Assembly (NCBI GenBank): GCA_964494475.1
Contig: CAZBRS010000008.1
Span: 52,892-116,891, forward strand
Origin: CAZBRS01 sp964494475
GTDB taxonomy: Bacteria > Myxococcota_A > UBA9042 > CAZBRS01
Length of the DNA stretch: 64,000 nucleotides
Direction: 5' to 3'
The position numbers and the translations under genes are program-made. Under the pieces are notes generated by a model. It did no database searches, was not told where the DNA came from, and saw only the letters and a program-made list of their open reading frames with translations. Shown here one piece after another: positions 33,786-41,373 of the stretch. Position 1 is the first letter of the stretch, and every line of letters starts with the position of its first letter.

Positions 33786-34568
33786 ATGTCGCTCTCGGCG
33801 CCCAAGGCCCCCGAGATCCGCATCCTCGGACTGCGCCTCGACAACGTCACGTTGTCCGAGGCCATCGCGGCCATCCAGGCCCGGGTCGACGAGGGTACGC
33901 CCACGCGGGTGGGGTTCGTGAACGCGCACTGCGTGAACGTGGCCGTCTCCGATCCCGAGTACCGGCGCGCTCTCGAAGGCTTCGACCTGGTCTTCGCCGA
34001 CGGCAGCGGCGTGCGTCTGGCCGGGCAGATCCTCGGCGCCGAGGTGCGCGACAACGTCAACGGCACGGACCTGTTTCCGCCGCTCTGCGCCAGCCTCGAG
34101 CGGTCCGGGCAGGGCGTCTTCTTCCTGGGGGCCGCCCCGGGCGTGGCCGAGCGCATGGTCGTCGACCTGCGCCGGCGTTACCCGCGCCTCGTCGTCGCGG
34201 GCGTGCACCACGGCTACTTCGGCGCCCACCAGGTCGAGCCCGTGCTCGATCTCTTGCGCGGCTCGGGCGCGCGCCTCCTGCTGGTCGCGATGGGCGTGCC
34301 CCAGCAGGAGAAGTGGATCGAGCGCCACCACGCCGCCTGCGGCATCCCCGTGGTCATGGGGGTGGGCGGCCTCTTCGACTTCTATTCGGGTCTCATCCCC
34401 CGGGCACCTCTGTGGTTGCGCCGGCGCGGCCTCGAGTGGACGTGGCGGCTGGCACAGGAGCCCCGGCGCCTGTGGCGGCGCTACCTGGTGGGCAACTGGA
34501 CGTTCCTCGGCCGCGTGGCGCTCGCCCGCCTGGCGGGGCGCGGGGCCGACGATCGAGGCGTCCGGTGA
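33786..34568 (+). CDS. WecG/TagA/CpsF-family glycosyltransferase
   Basis: A 260-residue GT26 family enzyme that transfers N-acetylmannosamine(-uronic acid) or another sugar to the lipid-linked first sugar. Conserved features: FVNAHCVNVAVSDPEYRRAL, DLVFADGSGVRLAG (catalytic Asp region), NGTDLFPPLC, FFLGAAPGVAE, VAMGVPQQEKWI, GVGGLFDFYSG and the C-terminal RAPLWLRRRGLEWTWRLAQEPRRLWRRYL in general form, the membrane-associating tail. Begins 2 nt after the PGT, a natural order: initiation, then second sugar. Its stop overlaps the GTG of the next gene. Confidence 0.9.
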   Translation: MSLSAPKAPEIRILGLRLDNVTLSEAIAAIQARVDEGTPTRVGFVNAHCVNVAVSDPEYRRALEGFDLVFADGSGVRLAGQILGAEVRDNVNGTDLFPPLCASLERSGQGVFFLGAAPGVAERMVVDLRRRYPRLVVAGVHHGYFGAHQVEPVLDLLRGSGARLLLVAMGVPQQEKWIERHHAACGIPVVMGVGGLFDFYSGLIPRAPLWLRRRGLEWTWRLAQEPRRLWRRYLVGNWTFLGRVALARLAGRGADDRGVR

Positions 34569-36070
34569 GGTGCGTGCTGGTCTGCCCTCCGGGCGCGGGC
34601 TTCCCGCGGGCCGTCACCGCGCGCGGACCGGCGCTGCTGCTACCCCTGCTCGATCGTCCCTTCCTGCAGCACGTGATCGAGCGCCTGGTGGGGCTGGGGG
34701 TCCGCGACCTCGACCTGCTGGCCGCCGAGCACCCCGAGGCGATCGACGATCTGGTGGGCGACGGCAGCCGCTGGGGGTGCCGCGCGCGCGTGCACCTCGT
34801 GCGCGACGGGGCCCATCCGTACCAGCGCCTGCGGCTGGCGGGCGAGGACGGGGCGGGGGTGCTCCTGGTTCACGGCGATCGGCTGCCCGGCCCTGCGCTC
34901 GACCTCGGCGTGCTGGCCGAGGCCAGCGCACCCGTGCTGTTGCAGCACGACGAGGGGGGCCGCGACCGCTGGACCGGCTGGGCCTGGCTGCCCGCCGGCG
35001 TCGCGAGCCTCGTCCCCGAAGACCTCGACGAGGTCGGGCTCGAGGCCTTTCTCCGGGGCGTGCCCCGGTCGTCGTCCCGAGCGGTCGAAAGCGTGCTCGA
35101 GGCCACGACGGTGGGGTCGGTCCTGACCGCCAATCGTGCGGTCATGGACGGAGTGTTCCCGGGCCTGCTGCTCACCGGGCGCGAGGTCGAGCCCGGCGTC
35201 TGGCTGTCGCGCAACGTGGTGCTGCACCCGCGCGCCCGGGTGACGCCGCCGGTGCACCTCTGCGAGAACGTGCGCATAGGGGCCGGAACGCAGGTGGGAC
35301 CGTACGCCGTGATCGGTCGCGACTCGATCCTCGACGAGCGTTGCCATGTCGAGTCGGCGGTCGTGGCTCCCGGCAGCTACGTGGGCGAGGCGCTCGACCT
35401 GGTGGGCGTGTTCGTCGATCGCAACCTGCTGGTCAACGTGGAGCACGGCGTCGCCACGACGGTGACCGATCGCTTCATCCTCGGCAGCCTGACGCCGAGC
35501 CGGGCCGTCGGCTGGGGGGTCGCGCTCGTGCACCGGGCCATCGCCCTGCTGCTGTTGCTCCTGGGCTGGCCGCTGCTCGTGGGCGCCCTGCTCGGACGGG
35601 CGTATTCGCGACGCGCGACGATCTGGCACACCCTCGACGCCGTGGTGCTCCCCGCCGAGCCCGACGAGGCCACCTGGCGTACCGTCCACCTGCGGGCTCT
35701 GGCCCCGCTCGACGTGCTCGCGTCCCGGGCCTCGCTCGCCGATCTCGTGCTGCGGGTCCTGCCCCTGCTGCCCGCCGTGATTCGGGGGCGCCTGGGCCTG
35801 GTGGGTGTTCCGCCGCGCGACCTCGAGAGCTTTCGCGAGCTGCCCGACGACTGGCGAGACCTGCTCCTGGGTGCGCCCCTCGGGGTGCTCTGGGAGTCCC
35901 ACGTCGTCAACGCGCACTCCGACGACGAGCGGCGCGCCGCCGAGACGTACTACGCGGCCGTCGCGTCGCTGCGTCACGACCTCGCGATCGTCGCGGGCTA
36001 TCTGCGCCGCGTGCTCTGCGGTGCCGGGGGCGGCCCGGCGCGTTCTCCCCGCGCGGGGGAGCCTTCATGA
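34565..36070 (+). CDS. Fusion: nucleotidyltransferase-like / left-handed beta-helix / degenerate phosphoglycosyl transferase
   Basis: A 501-residue protein with three parts. Residues ~1-190: a sugar-nucleotidyltransferase-like Rossmann part (ALLLPLLDRPFLQHVIERLVGLGV, VLLVHGDRL), lacking the GxGTRL glycine loop. Residues ~195-310: hexapeptide beta-helix repeats (EPGVWLSRNVVLHPRARV, VRIGAGTQVGPYAVIGRDS, CHVESAVVAPGSYVG). Residues ~315-500: a membrane helix (IALLLLLLGWPLLVGALLG) followed by a PGT-like tail in which VIRGRLGLVGVPPRDLESF matches LKGEMSLVGPRP and YYAAVASLRHDLAIVAGYL matches the PGT C-terminus. The catalytic DE of SVDELPQ is replaced (ASLADLVL), so it is probably a pseudo-PGT. GTG 34565 overlaps the previous TGA. 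Possible scaffold or regulator of the active PGT at 33058. Confidence 0.7.
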   Translation: MRCVLVCPPGAGFPRAVTARGPALLLPLLDRPFLQHVIERLVGLGVRDLDLLAAEHPEAIDDLVGDGSRWGCRARVHLVRDGAHPYQRLRLAGEDGAGVLLVHGDRLPGPALDLGVLAEASAPVLLQHDEGGRDRWTGWAWLPAGVASLVPEDLDEVGLEAFLRGVPRSSSRAVESVLEATTVGSVLTANRAVMDGVFPGLLLTGREVEPGVWLSRNVVLHPRARVTPPVHLCENVRIGAGTQVGPYAVIGRDSILDERCHVESAVVAPGSYVGEALDLVGVFVDRNLLVNVEHGVATTVTDRFILGSLTPSRAVGWGVALVHRAIALLLLLLGWPLLVGALLGRAYSRRATIWHTLDAVVLPAEPDEATWRTVHLRALAPLDVLASRASLADLVLRVLPLLPAVIRGRLGLVGVPPRDLESFRELPDDWRDLLLGAPLGVLWESHVVNAHSDDERRAAETYYAAVASLRHDLAIVAGYLRRVLCGAGGGPARSPRAGEPS

Positions 36071-38352
36071 AGGCGGCGCAGGTCCTCCTGGTGCTCGGGG
36101 GCTTCCTGCTGCCCGGCGCCGCGGATCCCGCGCCCTCCGATCCGTTCGACCGCCCGGCGGCGGGCTCGGCGCGCCTCGACGTGCTGTCGCCCACCGTCCT
36201 CGAGCTCAGCGTGTTCGACGCGCTCGACGCCGACGATCGGCCCCCGCGCTGGGACTTCGTCGACGATCGCGGTCGGCACCACCTGCCCCCCCCGGCGGTC
36301 GTGGTCGTGCGCGTCGACGACCGGGCCGTACGCGCGGTCGTTCGCGGCTTCCGACGACGGGCGCTGCACGTGCCCCCGAAGCGCGGTCCCCTGCTGCTCG
36401 GCTCCTCGCTGATCGTCGCGTTGTCCGAGCCCGTGCCCGAGGGGGCGGCGGTCTCGGTCGTGGTCACCGATCCGGCGGCGCCGCGCCGGCCCGTGCGGCT
36501 CGAGGCGCGCGCCGAACCGCTCCGGCGTGGGCTGGCCGTGCACGTCAGCCAGGCGGGCTTCGCGCCCGACTGGTCCAAGCGGGCGTTCGTGGGTCGCTAC
36601 CTGGGCGACGCCGGCGAGCTCGCGGTCGACGCCACCGCGTTCTCGGTGGTCGACGCGCGCGACGGCGCCCCGGCGTTCCGGGGCACCCTCGCGCCGCGCC
36701 GCGACGTCGGCTACGACTACCCCGCCTACCAGGGCGTGCTCGAGGCCGACTTCAGCGCCTTCGCGCAGCCCGGCACCTGGCGCGTGGTCGTGTCCGGGCT
36801 CGGAGCGTCCGAGCCCTTCGTCATCGGCGAGGCCGTGGCGCGCGACGTGGCGCGCGTGTTCGGCCTGGGACTCTACCATCAGCGCTGCGGGGCCGATCTC
36901 GGCCCGCCCACCACACGCTTCGCGCACCCGGCCTGCCACCGCGCGCCGGCCAGCATCCCGACGGCGTCGTCCGCCAGCGTGCTCGAGCGCGCCGGGTTGG
37001 CCACCCTCGAGGCCGCGCGCTTCGCCTTCGTGAAGAAGGGCGCGGTCGATGTCAGCGGGGGCCACCACGACGCGGGCGACTACGGCAAGTACGTCGCCAC
37101 CTCGGCCCAGATGATCGGCGCCCTCGTCTTCGCGGTCGACGCCTTGCCGGGGCTGGCCGGTCTCGATGATCTGGGCCTGCCCGAGAGCGGCGACGGTGCG
37201 CCCGACCTCTTGCAGATCGCCGCCCGCGAGGCGGCCTTCCTGGCCCGCATGCAGGATGACGACGGCGGCTTCTACACGCTGGTGCAGCCCCGGGACCGGG
37301 CCTACGAGGGCGATCGCCTGCCCCAGCACGGAGACCCGCAGGCGGTCTTCCCGAAGAGCACCGTCGCGACCGCGGCGGCCGTGGCCGCCCTGGCCCAGCT
37401 CGGCGCGAGCCCGCGGTTTCGCGCGCTGCACCCCACCGAGGCCGAGGCCCACGTGGCCGCGGCGCTGCGGGGCTGGAGTTTCCTCGAGCGCGCGTGGGAG
37501 CGGTACGGGCGCGCGGGCGCCTTCCAGGAGATCCATCACTACGGCAAGCTCTTCGACGACGCCGACGAGATCGCGTGGGCCGCGACCGAGCTCTTCCTGG
37601 CCACCGGCAGCCCCGCGGCCCGCCGCGAGGCCGAGCAGGCCCTGCGGGGGCGGGGCGACGCCATCCGTCGCTGGGGCTGGTGGCGCCTCTTCGAGGGCTG
37701 GGGCGGCGCCTTCCGCGCCTGCGCCTTCGCCGCCGTTTCGGGGCGGGCGCGGGCGTTCGACGACGAGTTGACCGCGATCTGCCGCGCCGAGGTGCTGGCC
37801 GGCGCCGCCGACGTGGCCGAGCGGGTCGCCGCCAGCGCCTACGGCACGGCCCTGCCCCTGCAGGACAAGCGCTTCCGTACCGTGGGCTGGTTCTTCTCGA
37901 CCGACGCTGCCTTCGATCTGCTGGCCGGGCTGGCGCAGGACGACCAGCCCGCCTGGCGAGCCGCCTGGCAGGCCTGCCTGGCCTTCGAGACCGGGGGCAA
38001 CCCCGCCGACGTCAGCTTCGTGAGCGGCCTCGGGCGCCGCAATTTCCAGGAGATCGTGCACCAGGTGGCCCAGAACGACGACGAGGCGGTCCCCCCGTCG
38101 GGGCTGCCCATCGGCAACCTGCTGCCGGGCATCCCGGCGTGGACCCCCCTGGCCCGCCACGCCGCCACGCTCACCTGGCCCTCCGACGACGACGCGACCG
38201 CGCCCTACGCGCCCTACGATCGCGCCACCGACGTGTTCGCGCCCAACGCCGAGCCCGTGACCGCGCGCATGGCCCGTTCCCTCATCGGCGCCGCCTTCCT
38301 GCTGGCGGCTCGCCCTCCGCAGGCTGCCGCTCCGCCCGGAGGGCCGCCGTGA
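36067..38352 (+). CDS. Glycoside hydrolase family 9-like secreted enzyme
   Basis: A 761-residue exported protein. The N-terminus (MKAAQVLLVLGGFLLPGAA) is a signal peptide. Residues ~170-260 form the N-terminal Ig-like domain found in GH9 enzymes (VHVSQAGFAPDWSKRAFVG opening). The (alpha/alpha)6 catalytic domain contains DVSGGHHDAGDYGKYV, with the Asp pair that activates water, and ETGGNPADVSFVSGLGRR in place of the usual G-N-x-SyvtG segment. GH9 enzymes hydrolyse beta-1,4-glucans; here inside an exopolysaccharide operon it may trim or release the polymer. Two upstream beta-rich regions (36-160) are unassigned. Overlaps both neighbours. Confidence 0.82.
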   Translation: MKAAQVLLVLGGFLLPGAADPAPSDPFDRPAAGSARLDVLSPTVLELSVFDALDADDRPPRWDFVDDRGRHHLPPPAVVVVRVDDRAVRAVVRGFRRRALHVPPKRGPLLLGSSLIVALSEPVPEGAAVSVVVTDPAAPRRPVRLEARAEPLRRGLAVHVSQAGFAPDWSKRAFVGRYLGDAGELAVDATAFSVVDARDGAPAFRGTLAPRRDVGYDYPAYQGVLEADFSAFAQPGTWRVVVSGLGASEPFVIGEAVARDVARVFGLGLYHQRCGADLGPPTTRFAHPACHRAPASIPTASSASVLERAGLATLEAARFAFVKKGAVDVSGGHHDAGDYGKYVATSAQMIGALVFAVDALPGLAGLDDLGLPESGDGAPDLLQIAAREAAFLARMQDDDGGFYTLVQPRDRAYEGDRLPQHGDPQAVFPKSTVATAAAVAALAQLGASPRFRALHPTEAEAHVAAALRGWSFLERAWERYGRAGAFQEIHHYGKLFDDADEIAWAATELFLATGSPAARREAEQALRGRGDAIRRWGWWRLFEGWGGAFRACAFAAVSGRARAFDDELTAICRAEVLAGAADVAERVAASAYGTALPLQDKRFRTVGWFFSTDAAFDLLAGLAQDDQPAWRAAWQACLAFETGGNPADVSFVSGLGRRNFQEIVHQVAQNDDEAVPPSGLPIGNLLPGIPAWTPLARHAATLTWPSDDDATAPYAPYDRATDVFAPNAEPVTARMARSLIGAAFLLAARPPQAAAPPGGPP

Positions 38353-40886
38353 ACGTCCCCGTCACGCCCCAGATCCTGGCCACCGAGCTCCGCCTCACGC
38401 GCCTGACCGCGCTCACGACCGGCACGGGCCTGCCAGCGCTGGCCGCCATGCTCGTGGCGAACGAGCCGCGGCTCCTGTCGGCGGTGTGGGTCTTCCTGCC
38501 GGTCGTGGTCGGCGCGCTGGTCGCCTTCGGCAGCACCTGGCTCGTGCCGCAGGGCGTTCGCAGCCTGCGGGCGGTGCGCTACCTCACGGCCTATGCCGTG
38601 TCGGGCGCGACCCTCACGACGGTCTACCTGAACCAGTTCCTCGACTCGCTCACGCTCGTCTACCTGGGCGTGACCTTCGTGGCCAGCCAGATCTTCCTGT
38701 CGGCCCGCCACCTGTCGATCTTCTACGCCGTCAACATGTCGCTCGCCGTCCTGTACGGCAGCATCGTCGACCGCGTCGATGTCTACCCGCCCGTACTGGT
38801 CGGCACGCTGGGCGTCTTCTCGGTCATCCACGTGCTCCTCAAGGTGTCCGAGCTGGCCTTCGAGGAGAAGATGGCCCACACCGAGCGACGCAGCCGCGCC
38901 GTGCTCTCGGTGTTCCCCGATACCATCCTTCGGCTCGACGCCGATTTCGCCGTGCTCGACTGCAAGGCGTCGGTGGGCGACTCGCTGCTCGCGAAGCCCG
39001 AGCACGCGCTCGGCCGGGCGGTCGAGGACGTGCTGCCCCTCGACGCGCTCCCGGTCGTGCGGGCGGGGGTGGAGAGCGCTCGGGCCGATCAGCGCATCAT
39101 CGAGGCCGATCTCCAGGTCGAGCTGGCCGACGGTCGGCGCAGCTACGAGGCGCGCTTCGTCCCGGTGGGCCCCGACGAGGTGCTGGCCGTGTTCCGCGAC
39201 ATCACGGCGCGTCAGCGCGACGCCCTGCGCCTGCGGGCCTCCGAGGCCTTGTTCGACACCACCATCAACGCCATCGGCGACTGGATCCACGTGGTCGACG
39301 ACACGGGCAGCATCCGCTACGTCAACCGCGCGCTGCTCGACAAGAAGGACCGCCTGCAGCTGCCCACCGACGTCGTGGGGCGTACGCTGCGCGAGATCTA
39401 TCCCATGCTGCCCGAGAAGGTGCTGAACGAGTACGACGAGGTCTTCGCCAACGGGCGGCCGCTGGTCACGACCGATACGTCGCGCGTGGGCGGCCGCGCG
39501 GTCATCACCGAGACGCGCAAGTGGCCCGTCTTCGACGGTGCGCGCGTGGTCCGCGTGGTCACGGTCACGCGCGACATCACCGAGCTGAAGCAGGCCATCG
39601 ACGAGATCGAGCGCCACGATCGGCTGATGGGGGCGGTGGCGGCCGTGGCGCGCGGGCTGGTCGCCATTCCCTCGCTCGACGAGAGCGTGGCGCGCACGCT
39701 CGAGATCCTGGGCGAGGTCATGCCCGTGGAGCGCGTGACCGTCTTCGAGCTCGTGCACGAGGCCGCTCCGGGGCGGCGCGTGCTCAAGCCCTATCGCTAC
39801 TGGGTGGCCTGGCCCGGCGACGGGCAGGGCCGCGTGGTGCCGCCCGCGTTCGACCTCGAGTCCGACTTCGAACGCTGGGAGCGTACGCTGTCCGTCGGCG
39901 ACGTGGTGAGCGGGCCCGTGCGGGGGTTCCCGGCCCCGGAGCGCGCGGTGCTCGAGGCTCGCGGAGTGCGGTCGTTGCTGGCGGTGCCGATCCGAATCGG
40001 CGAGACCTTCTGGGGCGCGCTCACCCTGGCCGACGTCTCCCACGAGCGCGACTGGCGGCCCCTCGAGATCACGGTGCTGAAGACGGTGGCCGACACGCTG
40101 GGCGACGGCATCGAGCGTCACCGCATGGCCGACGATCTGGCCGAGACCGCCCGGCGCCTCGAGAGCAGCAACCGCGAGCTGCGCGACTTCGCGTACGCCG
40201 CCTCCCACGATCTGCAGGAGCCCCTGCGCAAGATCACGACCTTCGGCGATCGTCTGCGCGAGCGCTGCGCCGCCGGCCTCGACGAGACGGGCCTCGACTA
40301 CCTGACGCGCATGCAGAACGCCGCCGTGCGGATGCAGAAGCTCATCGAGTCGCTGCTGCTCTATTCGCGCGTGACCACCAAGGCCGAGCCGTTCGTCACG
40401 GTCGACCTTGGGCTGGTGGTGCGCGAGGTGCTCTCCGATCTCGAGGTGCGCGTCGAGGCCAGCGGGGGCCGCGTCGAGGCCGATGGGTTGCCGCAGGTCC
40501 ACGCCGATCCGCTCCAGATGCGCCAGCTCTTCCAGAACCTGCTGGGCAACGCGCTGAAGTTCCGTCGCCCCGGCGTGGTCCCCGTCATCCGCGTCGAGGC
40601 CCGGTCGCTCGACACCGGGCTTGCCACCCCCGAAGGGGCCGCACCCTCCGCGTGGTGGGAGGTGCGGGTCGGCGACAACGGCATCGGCTTCGAGCCCCGA
40701 CACGCCGAGAAGATCTTCGGGGTCTTCCAGCGCTTGCACGGCCGCGCCGAGTACGAGGGCACGGGCGTGGGGCTCGCGATCTGCCGCAAGATCGTCGAGC
40801 GTCACGGGGGCACGATCACGGCCACGGGCGTGCCGGACGGCGGGGCGACCTTCGTGTTCCAGTTGCCGGCGGCCACGGTCGCCTGA
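38349..40886 (+). CDS. Membrane sensor histidine kinase with PAS and GAF domains
   Basis: An 845-residue sensor kinase. Five to six N-terminal membrane helices (residues ~25-170) are followed by a PAS domain (~185-290, AVLSVFPDTILRLDADFAVLD), a second PAS (~298-415, INAIGDWIHVVDDTGSIRYVN), a GAF domain (~425-585), the HisKA dimerisation helix with FAYAASHDLQEPLRKI (phospho-His), and a HATPase domain with NLLGNALKF, DNGIGFEPRHAEKIF and GTGVGLAICRKIV. This cyanobacterial-phytochrome-like HisKA type commonly pairs with single-domain regulators such as the next gene. GTG 38349 overlaps the GH9 stop, so it is co-translated with the glycan operon. Confidence 0.9.
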   Translation: MNVPVTPQILATELRLTRLTALTTGTGLPALAAMLVANEPRLLSAVWVFLPVVVGALVAFGSTWLVPQGVRSLRAVRYLTAYAVSGATLTTVYLNQFLDSLTLVYLGVTFVASQIFLSARHLSIFYAVNMSLAVLYGSIVDRVDVYPPVLVGTLGVFSVIHVLLKVSELAFEEKMAHTERRSRAVLSVFPDTILRLDADFAVLDCKASVGDSLLAKPEHALGRAVEDVLPLDALPVVRAGVESARADQRIIEADLQVELADGRRSYEARFVPVGPDEVLAVFRDITARQRDALRLRASEALFDTTINAIGDWIHVVDDTGSIRYVNRALLDKKDRLQLPTDVVGRTLREIYPMLPEKVLNEYDEVFANGRPLVTTDTSRVGGRAVITETRKWPVFDGARVVRVVTVTRDITELKQAIDEIERHDRLMGAVAAVARGLVAIPSLDESVARTLEILGEVMPVERVTVFELVHEAAPGRRVLKPYRYWVAWPGDGQGRVVPPAFDLESDFERWERTLSVGDVVSGPVRGFPAPERAVLEARGVRSLLAVPIRIGETFWGALTLADVSHERDWRPLEITVLKTVADTLGDGIERHRMADDLAETARRLESSNRELRDFAYAASHDLQEPLRKITTFGDRLRERCAAGLDETGLDYLTRMQNAAVRMQKLIESLLLYSRVTTKAEPFVTVDLGLVVREVLSDLEVRVEASGGRVEADGLPQVHADPLQMRQLFQNLLGNALKFRRPGVVPVIRVEARSLDTGLATPEGAAPSAWWEVRVGDNGIGFEPRHAEKIFGVFQRLHGRAEYEGTGVGLAICRKIVERHGGTITATGVPDGGATFVFQLPAATVA

Positions 40887-40899
40887 CGAGGGGTGAGGC

Positions 40900-41370
40900 A
40901 TGGTCCAGACCGAACGCCGCAAGGGCGCCCTGGTGGTCCTGGTCGCCGAGGACGACGACGACGATCGCCTGATGCTCACGGACGCCTGGCGCGAGAACCG
41001 CATGGCCAACGACCTGCGCTTCGTGGGCGACGGCGAGGAGCTGCTCGACTACCTGAAGCAGCGGGGGCGCTGGGCTGCTCCGGGTGCCGCGCCTCGCCCG
41101 GGGCTCATCCTGCTCGACCTCAACATGCCCCGGAAGGACGGTCGCGAGGCGCTGGCCGAGATCAAGGCCGACCCCGACCTGAAGAGCATCCCGGTCGTCG
41201 TGCTCACGACCTCGAAGCTCGAAGAAGACATCGTGCGCAGCTACGCCCTGGGCGTCAGCTCGTTCATCACCAAGCCGGTGTCGTTCGAGTCGCTGGTGGC
41301 CACCGTGCGCGAGCTCGGCCGCTACTGGTTCCAGATCGTGCGCCTGCCGGGCGAGACCGACGGGGTGTGA
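40900..41370 (+). CDS. Single-domain response regulator (Rcp1-like)
   Basis: A 156-residue receiver domain without output domain. Acidic pocket VAEDDDDDRLML, phospho-acceptor Asp in LILLDLNMPRKDGREAL, conserved Thr in VVVLTTSKLEEDI and Lys in SSFITKPVSFESL are all present. The extended loop between strands 2 and 3 (LKQRGRWAAPGAAPRPG) is typical of Rcp1-type regulators that partner with PAS/GAF kinases like the one just upstream (13-nt gap). It probably relays phosphate to the downstream REC-PP2C protein or acts on a kinase by protein contact. Confidence 0.9.
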   Translation: MVQTERRKGALVVLVAEDDDDDRLMLTDAWRENRMANDLRFVGDGEELLDYLKQRGRWAAPGAAPRPGLILLDLNMPRKDGREALAEIKADPDLKSIPVVVLTTSKLEEDIVRSYALGVSSFITKPVSFESLVATVRELGRYWFQIVRLPGETDGV

Positions 41371-41373
41371 CGC

